Shown piece by piece: positions 9,925-20,828 of a stretch of DNA of 34,688 bases (position 1 is the first letter of the stretch; every line of letters begins with the position of its first letter). Both the position numbers and the translations under genes were made by a program. The notes under the pieces are model-generated. The model did not search any database and was not told where the DNA came from. It saw only the letters and a list, made by a program, of their open reading frames with translations. Source of the DNA: Candidatus Altimarinota bacterium (GTDB lineage: Bacteria; Patescibacteriota; Gracilibacteria; BD1-5; UBA6164); contig JAMOTX010000050.1 in NCBI GenBank assembly GCA_027062145.1, positions 1 to 34,688 of the forward strand, read 5' to 3'.

Positions 9925-11415
9925 TTATTTAGCAACTTCTATAACTCTCATTTCTCTGATTAAATTAACTTTAACTTCACCAGGATATGATAGTTTTTCT
10001 TGAATATGATCAGCAATATCTTTAGCTAATTCAGCAGCTTCAATATCTGAAATAGTTTTAGCATTTACAAATACTCTTATTTCTCTACCAGCTGATAAAG
10101 CATATGCTTTATCTACTCATGAAAAGCTTTGCACTAATGCTTCCATTTCTTGTACTCTTTTCAAGTAGTCTTCTATTACTTCTCTTCTAGCACCAGGTCT
10201 TACAGATGATATAGCATCGGCAACTTGAACAATAGCAGCTTCTAAAGAAATATTAAATTGTTCACCATGATGATTTTCAATCATATCAATAATTTTTGGA
10301 TCAAGTTTATATTTTCTAGCAAGTACTCAACCAATTTCTGGATGTGTTCATTCTAAATCTTGATCTAAAGCTTTACCTATATCATGTAACAATCAACCAA
10401 CTTTAACTATTTTAGGATCAGCTCATAATTCTTTAGCTAATGCTTCTGCAATTATTGCTGTTTCTTTTGAATGTTTAAGTATATTTTGACCATAACTAGT
10501 TCTAAATCTAAGTTTACCTATAACTGGGATTATTTCATCAGGAAGGTTTCTTATTCATAGTTCTTCAGTAATTTTTGTACCTAATTCTTTTAGTAATACA
10601 TCTGCTTCTGCTTCTGTGTTAGCAACAACTTCTTCAATTCTTGCTGGTTGAATTCTACCGTCTTCTATAAGTTTTTCTAATGATTTTTTAGCAATATATC
10701 TTCTATATAAATCAAATGCTGAAATAAATACAGTATCTGGTGTATCATCAATAATTAGTGCAACTCATGCTGATCTTTCAAAAGTAGTAATATTTCTACC
10801 TTCTTTACCGATAAGTTTACCTTTTATATCATCAGATGGAATAGGTATAAGAGTTGTAGTAACTTCACTAGTTACATCTCATGCATATTGTTGAATAGAT
10901 TTTAAAATAATATCTCTAGAAATTTCTTTCTTTTGATCTTCAATCTTTTTTCTATATTTTGTAATTACTTCAACTCAATCTTCAGAAAATTTATCTTTTA
11001 TTTGTTTTAAAAATATTTCTTTTGCTTCAGATTCAGTTAATTTAGATATTTCTGCTAATTTTCAATCAAGTTCAATTTTTTGATCTTCTAATTTTTCTCT
11101 TTGCTCTCTTAAATTATCTTCTCTTTGTATGATTTTATCTTGTTTTTCTTCAATTATTTCTAATCTAGTTTGAATTTTTTCTTCTCTTTCTAAAATTCTT
11201 TCTTCAATTTTTTCAGCTTTGTTAATTATTTCAAAACTTTCTTTTCTAGCTTCTTCTAGAACTTTTTCTTTTTTATTTTCTGCATCTTTTATAATTTTTT
11301 CTGATTTATCTCAGGCTTTATTTGTTTTTCTATTTTCCCATATGTAAAATAAAACTACAGATAATGACATTCAAAAAATTACTCAGGCAAGAATAAGTAA
11401 CATAGTATGACTCAT
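9925..11415 (-). CDS. rny: Ribonuclease Y
   Basis: A 496-residue membrane-anchored endoribonuclease that starts mRNA decay. Order of parts: an N-terminal transmembrane helix (about residues 4-26), a long E/K/R/Q-rich coiled coil to about residue 170, a KH domain with GKLIGKEGRNITTFE, and an HD domain with the metal-binding pair H344-D345 in LLHDIGKALDQDLEGTHPEIG. Glycines in the anchor helix and elsewhere are TGA. The 373-nt region upstream, before fusA's stop, is non-coding and carries several inverted repeats. Downstream lies the rny/efp inverted repeat. Confidence 0.95.
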
Positions 11416-11735
11416 TTTTTGATATTTATTATATAAAATATATCAATATTTGATATATATCCTTAGTTATAAAGGAATTTTGATAATAAAATCAGTTTCT
11501 CTAAAAAGATATGTAAATACTTACATATATGTTTACAAATCAGGTTATGTTATGATTTATATTAGCTTTATAAAAATATCGTTGTCATATTTGATTATAA
11601 AACTAATTTGGAATGTCTTTTAAAGACTTAATTTTTTATAATTTACTATTAAGATAGTAATTTTGGTATCATTTTATTACTTATATTTATCTATATAAGT
11701 AATATTTATATTAAGGATTTTTGAGATAAAGCAAT
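11416..11735. other. Structured non-coding region between fusA and rny
   Basis: No convincing ORF under code 25 and no tRNA. It holds an odd palindrome at 11615-11627 (GTCTTT-T-AAAGAC), a hairpin at 11643-11660 (7-bp arms, TAAG loop) and a perfect 12-bp hairpin at 11675-11704 (6-nt loop). None is followed by a T run, so they are not simple terminators. On the minus strand this would be the leader of rny; it could also encode a small RNA. Confidence 0.45.
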
Positions 11736-11771
11736 AAAAAAACAATTACTAATATTAGTAATTGTTTTTTT
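11736..11771 (-). terminator. Terminator of fusA
   Basis: A perfect 36-nt palindrome (arms 11736-11753 and 11754-11771) with A and T runs, 17 nt past the fusA stop. Confidence 0.88.
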
Positions 11772-11788
11772 ATATTTTATAGAAAAGA

Positions 11789-13933
11789 TTAATCTTCATC
11801 TGGAAGAACAAAACCTCTATCTTCTCTGATTTTAGTAGCAACATTTGTTGGAACTTCATCGTAATGATCGAATTCCATAGCATATGTAGCTCTACCTTGA
11901 GATGCTGATCTTAAATCAGTCATATAACCAAACATTTCTGATAATGGAACGAAAGCAGTAATTATTTTAGCTTGCCCTCTATCACCCATTTCTTCAATTC
12001 TACCTCTTTTTGAATTAATTTGACCGATAACATCACCCATATATTCTTCAGGAGTATTAACTTCAACTTTCATTATTGGTTCAAGTAAAGCAGCTTGAGC
12101 TTTTCTACATGCTTCAGTAAATGCTTTACCAGCAGCTAATTTAAATGATAGTTCAGATGAATCAACTTCATGGAATGAACCAAAAGTTAATGTAGCTTTA
12201 ATATCAACCATAGGGTAACCAGCAACAAAACCTCTTGCATATGATTCAGTTAAACCTTTTTGTACACCTGGAATATATTCTTTAGGAATAGTACCACCAA
12301 CAATAGCGTTGATAAATTTATTAGTTGGTTTTTCTTTAAGTTCAGCTTTAATATCATCTTCATCCATTTCTTTATATGGTTCGAAAGTGATAACAACATG
12401 ACCATATTGACCTCTACCTCAAGTTTGTTTAGAAAATTTATGTTCAACTTTTTCAGCAACTTTTTTAAGTGTTTCTCTGTAAGATACTTGTGGTTCACCA
12501 ACATTACATTCTACAGCGAATTCTCTTCTCATTCTATCAACAATGATATCAAGATGAAGTTCACCCATACCAGAAATAATAGTTTGAGCAGATTCTGGAT
12601 CAGTAGCAACATTAAATGAAGGATCTTCTTCAGCTAATTTAGATAATGCCATACCCATTTTTTCTTGATCAGCTTTAGATTTAGGTTCAACTGAAATTGA
12701 AATAACTGGTTTTGGAAATTCTATAGATTCAACTAAGAATTTATCATTAATATCACATAAAGTATCACCAGTTTTAGTATTTTTAAGACCGATAATTGCA
12801 CCAATGTTACCAGCAGTTATTTCTTGAATTTCTACTCTATCATTTGCATGCATTTGTAATAATCTACCAACTCTTTCTTTAGTACCTGTAGTAGAATTAT
12901 AAATATATGTACCAGATTTAAGTGTTCAAGTATAAACTCTTGTAAATGTAAGTCTACCTACGAATGGATCAGTTGCTATTTTAAATGCAATAGCAGCTAA
13001 AGTAGAATCATTTGAAACTGGAATTTTTTTGAAATTTTCTTTAGTATCAACGTCTTTACAGTCAATCATTGCATCATTAACATCAATTGGAGAAGGTAAA
13101 TAATCAACAGCAGCATCAATAACCATTTGAACACCTATATTTTGAAGAGCAGATCCACAAACTACAGCATATAATTCATTATTACTTACAGCTTTTCTTA
13201 AACCTTTTTTAATTTCAGGAATTTCTAAAGTACCATTTTCAAAATAAATATCCATCAAAGCGTCATCTTGAGAGGCAACTTTTTCAACCATATCATCTCT
13301 TAATTCTTGACATCTATCTTTAATATCAGCTGGAATATCAATTTCAGTAATTTTTTCACCATCACTTCATTCAAAGTGGAAAGCTTTCATTTCTACAAGA
13401 TCAACGATCCCTTCGAAAGTTTCAGCAGCACCAATAGGATATTGAATAGCAACAACTTTATCTCATGCTAATCTTTTTTTGATAGTGTCAATAGACATTT
13501 CAAAATCACCACCCATTTTATCCATTTTATTTACAAAACAGATTCTAGGTACTTCATATTTATCAGCTTGTTTCCAAACAGTTTCAGATTGAGGTTCAAC
13601 TCATTGAGAACCATCAAATACAGCAACTCAACCATCAAGAACTCTAAGAGATCTTTCTACTTCAATTGTAAAATCCACATGACCTGGAGTATCAATAATA
13701 TTTATTTGATGATCTTTCCAGAAACAAGTAGTAGCTGCAGAAGTAATTGTAATACCTCTTTCTTGTTCTTGTTCCATCCAATCCATTGTACCTTCACCAT
13801 CATGAGTCTCACCAATTTTGTGAATTCTACCTGTATAGAATAAAATTCTTTCAGTAGCTGTAGTTTTACCAGCATCAATATGGGCAATAATACCAATATT
13901 TCTGATCTTATCTAAAGGAGTTACTTTAACCAT
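11789..13933 (-). CDS. fusA: Elongation factor G
   Basis: A 714-residue translational GTPase that drives translocation and, with RRF, ribosome recycling. The G domain shows the P-loop AHIDAGKTT (residues 17-25), the switch II motif DTPGHVDFT and the NKMD guanine motif at N135-D138. Domains II-V follow in the usual order, including GMGELHLDIIVDRM in domain III and VGEPQVSYRET in domain IV. TGA glycines interrupt it for standard-code readers, giving several fragments. The start ATG gives MVKVTPLDKIRNIGI, which fits the family. A folded leader-like element lies 40-118 nt upstream of the start. Confidence 0.97.
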
Positions 13934-13972
13934 CTTAGTAATATTAAAATTTAAAAATATTTTTATAAAAAA

Positions 13973-14051
13973 CGCAAATATAATCTATTTGTAAACTATC
14001 CCTACTTTAAAGGATAATTTAAGATAAATAGACTCCAATTTGGTTTGTGCG
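13973..14051 (-). promoter_or_regulatory. Possible folded leader upstream of fusA
   Basis: Nested complementary segments: CGCA/TGCG at the ends (13973-13976 with 14048-14051), a 9-bp stem 13984-13992 with 14024-14032 (one G-U), and TATCC/GGATA (13997-14001 with 14012-14016). On the minus strand the outer stem ends in a run of six T, like an attenuator. A TATAAT lies just upstream (minus, 14071-14076). I do not match it to a known riboswitch. Confidence 0.4.
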
Positions 14052-14120
14052 TGGATTTTACTTATTAGTTATTATAAGTCAAATGTTTTTTGGCATGATA
14101 AAAGCATTTTTTAGTATAAA

Positions 14121-14148
14121 TTGACAAGAATATTATTTTTAGTATAAA
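14121..14148 (+). promoter_or_regulatory. Promoter of the HD hydrolase gene
   Basis: Consensus TTGACA (14121-14126), a 16-nt spacer and TATAAA (14143-14148), 32 nt before the ATG. The 12-mer TTTTAGTATAAA occurs twice, at 14109-14120 and 14137-14148. Confidence 0.65.
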
Positions 14149-14179
14149 ATAAATACAATATTTGTTTAATTTGTTATTT

Positions 14180-15061
14180 ATGGAAGGAAAAGATTTATAT
14201 TCTGTTCAAAATTTTATAGATGTTCAAGAAATGAATGAACAAGAACAAAAGGGTATTGATAAGATGACTAATTTAGTTATAGATAATATATATAATTGAA
14301 AAATAGAGGATAATGAGGAATTTAGATCAACATATAGAAATATATGAACAGCTTATAATTTAATGAAACAAAAATTTTCTGAAGTTATAAGGGATGATTG
14401 AGAAAGGTATTTTGAACACTTAAGAGCCGTAACAAATATTATTTTAGATTTTATACCAGAACCAAATAAAGAAAAAGTATTAATTGCATTATTACATGAT
14501 TCTATTGAAGATACTAATATTGATTTTCATACTTTAGAAATATTATTTTGACCAAAAATAGCAATAGCTGTTGTATGACTAAGTAAAAAAGATTGGAAAT
14601 TATATATTACAGATGAAGAAACTAAAATCTTTTACTTTAATAAAAATCATTCTGATAAAACTATTAAAGAAAATGAGAATACAATATTAAAACCACTTTG
14701 AAAAGAAAGGAGGAATAAGGAATATTTTAGTCATTTAGAATCTTTTGATTCTATGTTAAATTATGTAAAAACTATTGTTAAAGAAGAAGATATAGAATGA
14801 CTTAACGAAAATGAAATAATAGAAATTACTAAAAATATTATTGATGTTAAATTAGCAGATAGAATTCATAATTTATCTACACAATGGGATGAAAACAATT
14901 TAGATAAAGTAAAAAGAAAAGTAGAAGAAACTAAAGATTACTTCCTTGATATTGCAAAAGAAACTAATTCTATAGTATATAAAAAATTAAAAACTTTAAT
15001 TTTAGATTTAGAAATTAAATTAGCAAATTTTTCTAATAAAGTAGATGAGATTATTATATAA
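14180..15061 (+). CDS. Stand-alone (p)ppGpp-hydrolase-type HD protein
   Basis: A 293-residue protein with the HD domain of RelA/SpoT enzymes. The pattern is H80 (YFEHLRAVTNIIL), H106-D107 in LIALLHDSIEDT, the segment LEILFGPKIAIAVVGLSK, and the late aspartate D227 in VKLADRIHNLST. This set fits hydrolysis of (p)ppGpp to GDP or GTP plus pyrophosphate. There is no synthetase domain, TGS or ACT domain, so it is best called a small alarmone hydrolase-like protein, about 100 residues longer than the shortest ones. The N-terminal 60 residues are charged. It has its own promoter and a symmetric terminator, so it is transcribed alone. Confidence 0.82.
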
Positions 15062-15098
15062 AAAGATGTTTGAATTAATTCAAACATCTTTTTATATA
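15055..15098. terminator. Symmetric terminator shared by convergent genes
   Basis: A perfect 44-nt palindrome. The TAA stop of the plus-strand HD gene (15059-15061) and the TAA stop of the minus-strand gene (15092-15094) lie in opposite arms. Confidence 0.88.
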
Positions 15099-15760
15099 TT
15101 TTCAATTTCTAACTTATTAATACTTTTTTTAACTTCTGATAATATAAATTCACTAATATTTCTTGATTTTTTTTCAGTAATATTAATGTTTATCTCCCTC
15201 AGAAAGAAACTAAATACCTTATTTGTGTAGTTTAATAATAAAGTATCATCTTTTATTAATAACTGTTTTAATTTTTGTGTTTGAATACTTGAATATTCTA
15301 ACACGACACTATCAGTAATATCTTCAACCCAATAATTTATTCTATTTTGAATTGATTGATCAATATTATTATCATCAAATTCTGTAATTATTTTTTTAAT
15401 ATTATAATTAAAATTTATATTTTTTTTATTTGAAGTTTCTCTTATTTTTTCAGATATTTCTATATTTATTAATGATAATATTCATAGTATGAAATTAGAA
15501 GGATATCATAAATGAATTGCAGGGAAAAGAGTATCTAAAATAGTATCATATTTTTTATCTACAATAATTTTCACTAAAAAACCAGCCAGTAAGAAATCAT
15601 ATTTCTTGGCTTTTTTTTCATCTTTCCTAGTTTTTGCTACTTTAGCTCAAGCTTTTTTAGTGGATTCTTTATATTTTTCACTAGCATCTTTTGCTGATTC
15701 AGCTGAGTTTCATACTCATTCTGAGGAATCTATGTCTGGAGAATAATCTTCTATTCACAT
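15092..15760 (-). CDS. Hypothetical protein with charged helical N-terminus
   Basis: A 222-residue ORF under code 25. The first 65 residues are polar and rich in K, A, S and E (SAESAKDASEKYKESTKKAG, then RKDEKKAKKY). A hydrophobic patch lies at about residues 66-115 (FLLAGFLVKIIVDKKYDTIL and a stretch ending LGILSLINIEIS) and could associate with a membrane. The rest is a lysine/isoleucine-rich helical region. I do not recognise a family. A standard-code reading sees only the last 70 codons from a GTG. It converges on the HD hydrolase gene and shares its palindromic terminator. Confidence 0.7.
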
Positions 15761-15826
15761 AGGCTTTTTATATAATTTATCTATTTACGGTATTAGTTTA
15801 TCATTTTTTATTGTTTTTTCAAAATA

Positions 15827-15854
15827 AAAAATAGAGTTTTAAAACTCTATTTTT
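15827..15854 (-). terminator. Terminator of prmC
   Basis: A perfect 28-nt palindrome (arms 15827-15840 and 15841-15854). The prmC stop codon 15839-15841 straddles its centre. Confidence 0.85.
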
Positions 15855-16690
15855 ATACATCTTTCAATATCTGAGTTATCTTTAAATATTTCAAATTTCA
15901 AATTAAGATTTTTAATATATTTTTCACTATAATCTTTTTGATCAAATCATATTTCTATAAATAAAGTTAATGAATTTAAATGTTTTATAGATTTAAGTTG
16001 ACTGCATTCTCTAATTAATTGTTCATATAATTCAAAACCAGTATTTTTTCATCCATACAATGCTAAAGCTGGTTCGAATTCCATTGTTTCATTATCAATA
16101 TTATCAAAATCTTCATTTTTTATATATGGAAGATTAGCTGTTATTACTATGTTTTTATTTAATTCATAATCATTATTTCATAGTAATTCACTTATTAAAT
16201 CAGAATTTATTTGTTTTATTTGTTTTGATAATCAATACTTTGTTATATTTTTTTCACTTATTTCTAAAGCATTTTCAGAAATATCTATTACATAACAATT
16301 ATTTATTTTATTAGTATTTTTTAATATTGATATAGGAATGCAACTGCTTCAAGTTCAAACATCAATTAAAGTTGTTCATTTATACTTTAAAAGAATTTCA
16401 ATTGCTTTATCTACCATCACTTCAGTATCGTCTCTTGGAATAAGAACTCTTGAATCTACATAAAAATCAAGAGAATAAAATTCAGCGTTATTTATTATAT
16501 ATTCTAAAGGTTCTCATTTTTCTAATCTTTTAAAAGATTTTTTTATTTCTTCTAAATAACTATCATTTATATCATTAAGTAAAAATAACTGACTTTTAGA
16601 TAAGCCAGTTATTTTTAATAATGTTAGATCTATCTTTCTTGTTTCTAACCTTGAATTTCTTCATAGTTTATATATTTCTGCTTTATTCAT
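15839..16690 (-). CDS. prmC: Release factor glutamine methyltransferase PrmC
   Basis: A 283-residue SAM-dependent enzyme that methylates the GGQ glutamine of release factors. An N-terminal helical domain precedes a Rossmann methyltransferase with the SAM motif LIDVGTGSSCIPIS (both TGA-encoded glycines are at expected sites), an acidic DIS loop, and the catalytic NxPY motif as N186-L-P-Y189 instead of the common NPPY. The motif FEPALALYGGKNTGFELY downstream matches the family. In a code-25 organism the substrate would be RF1, since UGA cannot use RF2; that is inference. It starts 13 nt after the small gene upstream. Confidence 0.9.
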
Positions 16691-16703
16691 AATTTTATTA
16701 GTT

Positions 16704-16934
16704 TTATTTATTTTCTAATACTTCTAATGCTTTATTAACAGTTGTTTTAATACATATTTTAATAGTTTCGTGAGACATTTTTAAACTATTTGGATTATAA
16801 ACGTGTATATTAGAAATTATTTGACTTACTAATGATGTTAAATCTGCTTTATTATTTTCTTCGATTTGAGGGTATAATTCTTTAATAGTTCATAATATAT
16901 CTATTTCTTCTATTTCAATTTTTTCTATTGCCAT
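16704..16934 (-). CDS. Small hypothetical protein upstream of prmC
   Basis: A 76-residue acidic protein, predicted all-helical, starting MAIEKIEIEEIDILG (the G is TGA) and ending in KALEVLENK. It has no membrane segment or recognised motif. It lies 13 nt upstream of prmC on the same strand, so it is likely cotranscribed. Its normal start, dense helical pattern and tight spacing support a real gene. Function unknown. Confidence 0.65.
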
Positions 16935-16977
16935 ATTTATTTAAATTGTTTTATTAAGACAATTATATTAATTAAAA

Positions 16978-17004
16978 AAAACTAGAAGTCAAACTTCTAG
17001 TTTT
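16978..17004 (-). terminator. Terminator of the wecA-fmt operon
   Basis: Arms 16978-16988 and 16994-17004 with a 5-nt loop and a T run on the minus strand. It includes the TAG stop of the permease gene (16997-16999). Confidence 0.85.
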
Positions 17005-17758
17005 CAAATTTCTTTTTATTGAATATAAGTATAGTAAAATATAGTATTATAGCTAAATAGACTAAAGAATAAAATGTATTATATAGGAAAAATTTATATG
17101 TAAATTCTGAATAACTTCATATTATATCTTTTATGTTCAGTGCTTCAAAAGGAGGGAATAATAATTGCAATATTTCAGAAAATTTTATTACAAAAACATC
17201 TTTACTTCTATTTGCCATGTCTAATAATATAGAATAGCTATGACTTAAAAAATATACACTTAGAGATATCAATATAGTTAATATATTAGACATAAATGTA
17301 GATAAAAAGAAAACAAGTGATAGCAATATTTCAAGTTTCAAATATGTAAATAATAATGAAAATGAAATTAATCTAGTTATTTCTATGTCTTTTAACAAAA
17401 GAACAGATAAAAATAAAATAGATTGTAACACTATAATTAAAAATATTGTTCATGAAAATCAGAAAAATTTACCTAATATAAATTCATACCTTTTAATTGG
17501 TTTACTTAATATTAGGAAAATTGTTTTTCATTCTATTTCATTAAATAAAAGTTGTGATCATACGAATAATACTGAAACTAGTCAGAAGATTTCTATCATA
17601 GCTAATCAAAAATCTACTATTATTTTATTGTCCTCTCAAATAGTTAATTGTCAAAGAGCTATTGAAAATATTATAAAAACAAATGCAAAAAATAGTATTA
17701 AATATAAAAATTTATTTCTTACTATTTCTTTAAATGTGTTTAATGCAATATTTAGCAT
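16997..17758 (-). CDS. ABC-2 type transporter permease
   Basis: A 253-residue protein with six hydrophobic segments. The order fits ABC-2 permeases: a short cytoplasmic start NIALNTFKEIVRNKFLY, a first helix, then an LLFNEIEGKTIFLILSKPIKRYEFILGKF stretch, the characteristic cytoplasmic coupling region in which the phrase 'LSKPIxRxEFxLGK' is typical. Such permeases work with a separate ATPase, which is not in this window. The gene is last in the five-gene operon, 9 nt after a 113-residue membrane protein. The substrate cannot be read from the sequence; export of a lipid or polysaccharide would fit the wecA context but is inference. Confidence 0.72.
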
Positions 17759-17767
17759 AATATTAAT

Positions 17768-18109
17768 TTAGTTAGTTAAATTTGTAAAATAATTTATTAA
17801 TTTAATTTTTTCTATTTTATTATTAGGAGAATCCGTTAGAAAAAATATTAATATTAACATTATAAATAATACTCATAATGTTATTATTCACAATTTAGGA
17901 TTTTTTATAATAAAATAAAAAAGCATTATTGATGTAAGGGATCAAACGTATATAGGAATAAAAATCGCATAATCATTTGGTATAAATATTCAAATAATAC
18001 TTAAAATTATTAGTGGAATTAATATTAAATTAAAAATCCATAAATATAATGTTTTCTTTTCTTTTTTAAGTAAATCAGCTAAAAAAATATATGTATTAAT
18101 ATTTTTCAT
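17768..18109 (-). CDS. Four-helix membrane protein
   Basis: A 113-residue protein with about four hydrophobic stretches (LYLWIFNLILIPLIILSIIGIF; YAIFIPIYVGSLTSIMLFYFII; ILFIFF-like end) and a lysine-rich N-terminal cytoplasmic part (FLADLLKKEKK). It starts 2 nt after the fmt stop and ends 9 nt before the ABC-2 permease. It may be a small subunit of the same transporter. I do not recognise a family. Confidence 0.65.
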
Positions 18110-18111
18110 TT

Positions 18112-19044
18112 TTAAAATTTATAATCTAAAAATTCTTTATTTCAATTTATGAAAGAAAGTATATCCATACTCTTTTTTCATTCAAGTTTCACTTTTTTTA
18201 ATATTATTAAATTTTTATCTTTAGTGGCAATTCATATATTCTTTTTATCTAATTTTACAACAGAACCAATAGTAATATCACTTTCATTATTAATTATATC
18301 AATTTCTTCTAGGTTTAACTTTTTTCCATTATATAAAGTATATATTCCTGGCCAATCGTAATAAGCATTATATTTATTAAAAATATCTTTAGATAGATCG
18401 TTTTGAAAGTTTATTTCTCAATCTTCTTTTGATATTTTACTGCAATATGTTGCTTTTGATATATCTTGTTTTTTTGATTTAAGTGTTCAGCTAAGAATTC
18501 AATTTAATGTATCAATTAATAATTTAGGACCAATTTTTTCAAATTTTTCAAAAATATCCTTAGTTTTATCTGTTTTATCTATATTAATTTTTTTTATATC
18601 TAAAATATCTCATTCATCCATTCATTCAGACATATACATTATAGTTAATCATGTTTCATTATCTCAGTTTTTTATTGCTTCTTGTATAGGACTTGCTCAT
18701 CTGTATTCAGGTAATATTGAACCATGTATATTAATACATCAATATTTTGGTGCATTAAGTACTTCATTTGGAACTATTTTTCAATAGGCAACTACAACTA
18801 AAAAATCAAATCATTCTAATTCTTTAAAAAAATTAGTATTTGCTTTAAGTTTTTCAGGTTGCAATACTTTTATATTTTTTTCTTCAGCTAATAATTTAAC
18901 TGGTGTAGGTGTTATTATTTTTTTTCTTCAGATAGGCTTATCTGGTTGTGATACTACAAGTCAGACCTCTATATTTCATAATTCAAGTATTCACTGAAGA
19001 GTATTCTTAGAAAATTCTCATGTTCAAAAAAAAGCTATTTTCAT
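18112..19044 (-). CDS. fmt: Methionyl-tRNA formyltransferase
   Basis: A 310-residue enzyme that formylates the initiator Met-tRNA. The N-terminal formyltransferase domain shows MKIAFFGTGEFS, SQPDKPIGRKK, the catalytic block N105-I-H107-GSILPEYRGASPIQ and a later MDEGDIL aspartate motif. The usual NIHASLLPrwRGAAPIq has Gly for Ala and Glu for Arg here. The C-terminal OB-like domain follows. Formylation makes Def necessary; def lies at 33604. The gene sits 3 nt after the pseudopilin gene in an operon with a WecA-like enzyme. Confidence 0.94.
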
Positions 19045-19047
19045 ATA

Positions 19048-19773
19048 TTATTTAGTTATTTTTATAAATTTTTCTTTTCAATTATTTTCAAAAAATAGAT
19101 ATATTTCATTACTATTTATTTCAGTAGTTATATCATTTTTATAAAACTTTTTATTTCATCATATATTCTTGATTATTAAGTTTTCTATACTTAAGGTTCA
19201 TGATTTATCTATTTTTGTATTTATCTTAATTATATTAAGATAATTATTTTTCTCTGGTTTTACATTATCATTTGAAAAATAATTTATTTTAATTTCATTT
19301 AATATTTCACCTGATAATGTTGCTTTTATTTTATAAAAAGGATCTGTATTAAAGCTAAATTCAAAATCTGTATTTGAATTATATTCTTTACTAGAAAATA
19401 ATTTTTGTTTTTTGAATATTTTAATAATACCTGTTCAAGAAGTAGTATTTGTTTTTATTATTCAGCTTCAAGTGTATGTATTTAAGTCAATATTTTGAGT
19501 ATATATATTATCAAATTTATTTAAATATACTATATATGCTCAGCTTTGAGTATTTGTATTAAATATTAGTTCATAATCAAAAATTTTATAATTTTTTACA
19601 TCTTTATCTAATTGCATTAAATTATTTTCAATTGTTTGAGTTCTTTGTTTTATTTGTTGATTTTTAATAAAATCTAAAAAATAAAAAACTGAAGAACTAG
19701 TTATAAGAGTAATAATAGAAATAACTATTATTAATTCAACTAATGTAAATGCTTTAAAAAGATTTTTTTTCAT
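19048..19773 (-). CDS. Type IV pilin-like (pseudopilin) protein
   Basis: A 241-residue prepilin. The N-terminus MKKNLFKA^FTLVELIIV has the class III signal: a short basic leader, cleavage expected after A8, F at +1, E at +5, then a hydrophobic helix to about residue 33. The globular part (about residues 45-241) is polar with N, T, S and K repeats and no cysteines. Such proteins assemble into type IV pili or type II/competence pseudopili after cleavage by prepilin peptidase PilD, which is not in the window. Together with ComEC (6513) it suggests DNA uptake or pilus functions. Several TGA glycines lie in the C-terminal part. It is 2 nt after wecA. Confidence 0.88.
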
Positions 19774-19775
19774 AT

Positions 19776-20828
19776 TTATTTTTTAATTAATGTTTCCACT
19801 ATTTTATTTAAAAATACAACAACAACAACTATTATAAAAAATACTATTATTTTTCATGTTTTATCTAAAAATAATGCTGTTAATCAAAATAAAAATGAAA
19901 GAGAATATACTAGTCATAATACTTTATTTTTATTTAATCATATTTTTAGTAATCTATGATGTAAATGTGTAAAATCTCATTCTAATGGATTTTTTTTATT
20001 TAATAACCTTTTTATTATTACATAAATAGCATCAACAGAATATATTCAAAAAACAACTAATACAGTAGCTATTTTTCATCATGCTATTATAGCTAAAGTA
20101 GCTAACATAAATCATAAAAACATTGTACCTGAATCTCACATAAGTATTTTTTCTTTTACATCAAACCACCAAAAAGGAATTATTATTCATACAAGAATAA
20201 TTGATATTCACATTATAAATTTAGCATTTTCTAATAGTAATACAGTTTCATCTCTATTAAATAGAATTATTCATAATAAAAATAATATAAAAAACGATAT
20301 AATAGATAATCAAGAAGTATTTCATTGAATTCAGTCTGTCCAATTTAATGCATTAAAAACAAATACGTACCATAAAATAGTAAAAAATAAAGGAATTAAA
20401 TATATAGTATGATTAAATAAATCTATATAATATGTTTCTAGATTGGCAATTCATCAAAATATATTACTTATGTATCATATTTTTATTGATGTAACTCAAA
20501 TAACTGCTCAAATTACTATTTGAAATAAAAGCCTTATTTTAGGACTTACATTTGCTCTATCATCTATATAACTTATTAAAGTTATTAAAAATCAGAAAAC
20601 CCAAATGAGTCAAAGTTTATAATTATAATCAATAAACAATGAGCTGATTATAAAAAATGAAATAAAAAATATTATTCCCATTGAATATGGAATTGGATTT
20701 CTTTTTAGTCAATATTTTTTAGGATTATCAAGAATTTTAAATTTATAAAAAAGCTTACTAAAACCTATTATTAATAGGAAAGAAGTAATTAATGAAAATC
20801 AGAATATTAAAATATATTGAAGTATCAT
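19776..20828 (-). CDS. WecA/TagO-like undecaprenyl-phosphate sugar-1-P transferase
   Basis: A 350-residue membrane enzyme of the MraY/WecA family, with about ten helices. It transfers a sugar-1-phosphate from a UDP-sugar to undecaprenyl phosphate, the first step of cell-wall polymer or glycan assembly. Family motifs: SYIDDRANVSPKIRLLFQ, NALNWTDGIQG, the metal motif MGDSGTMFLGF, and THLHHRLLK near the C-terminus. The HLHHR motif is of the WecA/TagO type, not the MraY HHHFE type, so GlcNAc-1-P transfer is more likely than peptidoglycan lipid I synthesis. It heads the operon with the pseudopilin, fmt and two membrane proteins. Confidence 0.9.

Noticed and set aside
12260..12619. Plus-strand ORFs inside fusA (12260-12619 and 13568-13843)
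   Set aside because: Antisense shadows of the well-conserved EF-G gene; low-complexity F/S/N composition.
13973..14051. tRNA candidate before fusA
   Set aside because: Length fits, but there is no T-loop GTTCNANNC, no CCA-side acceptor of 7 bp and no anticodon arm at the right spacing.
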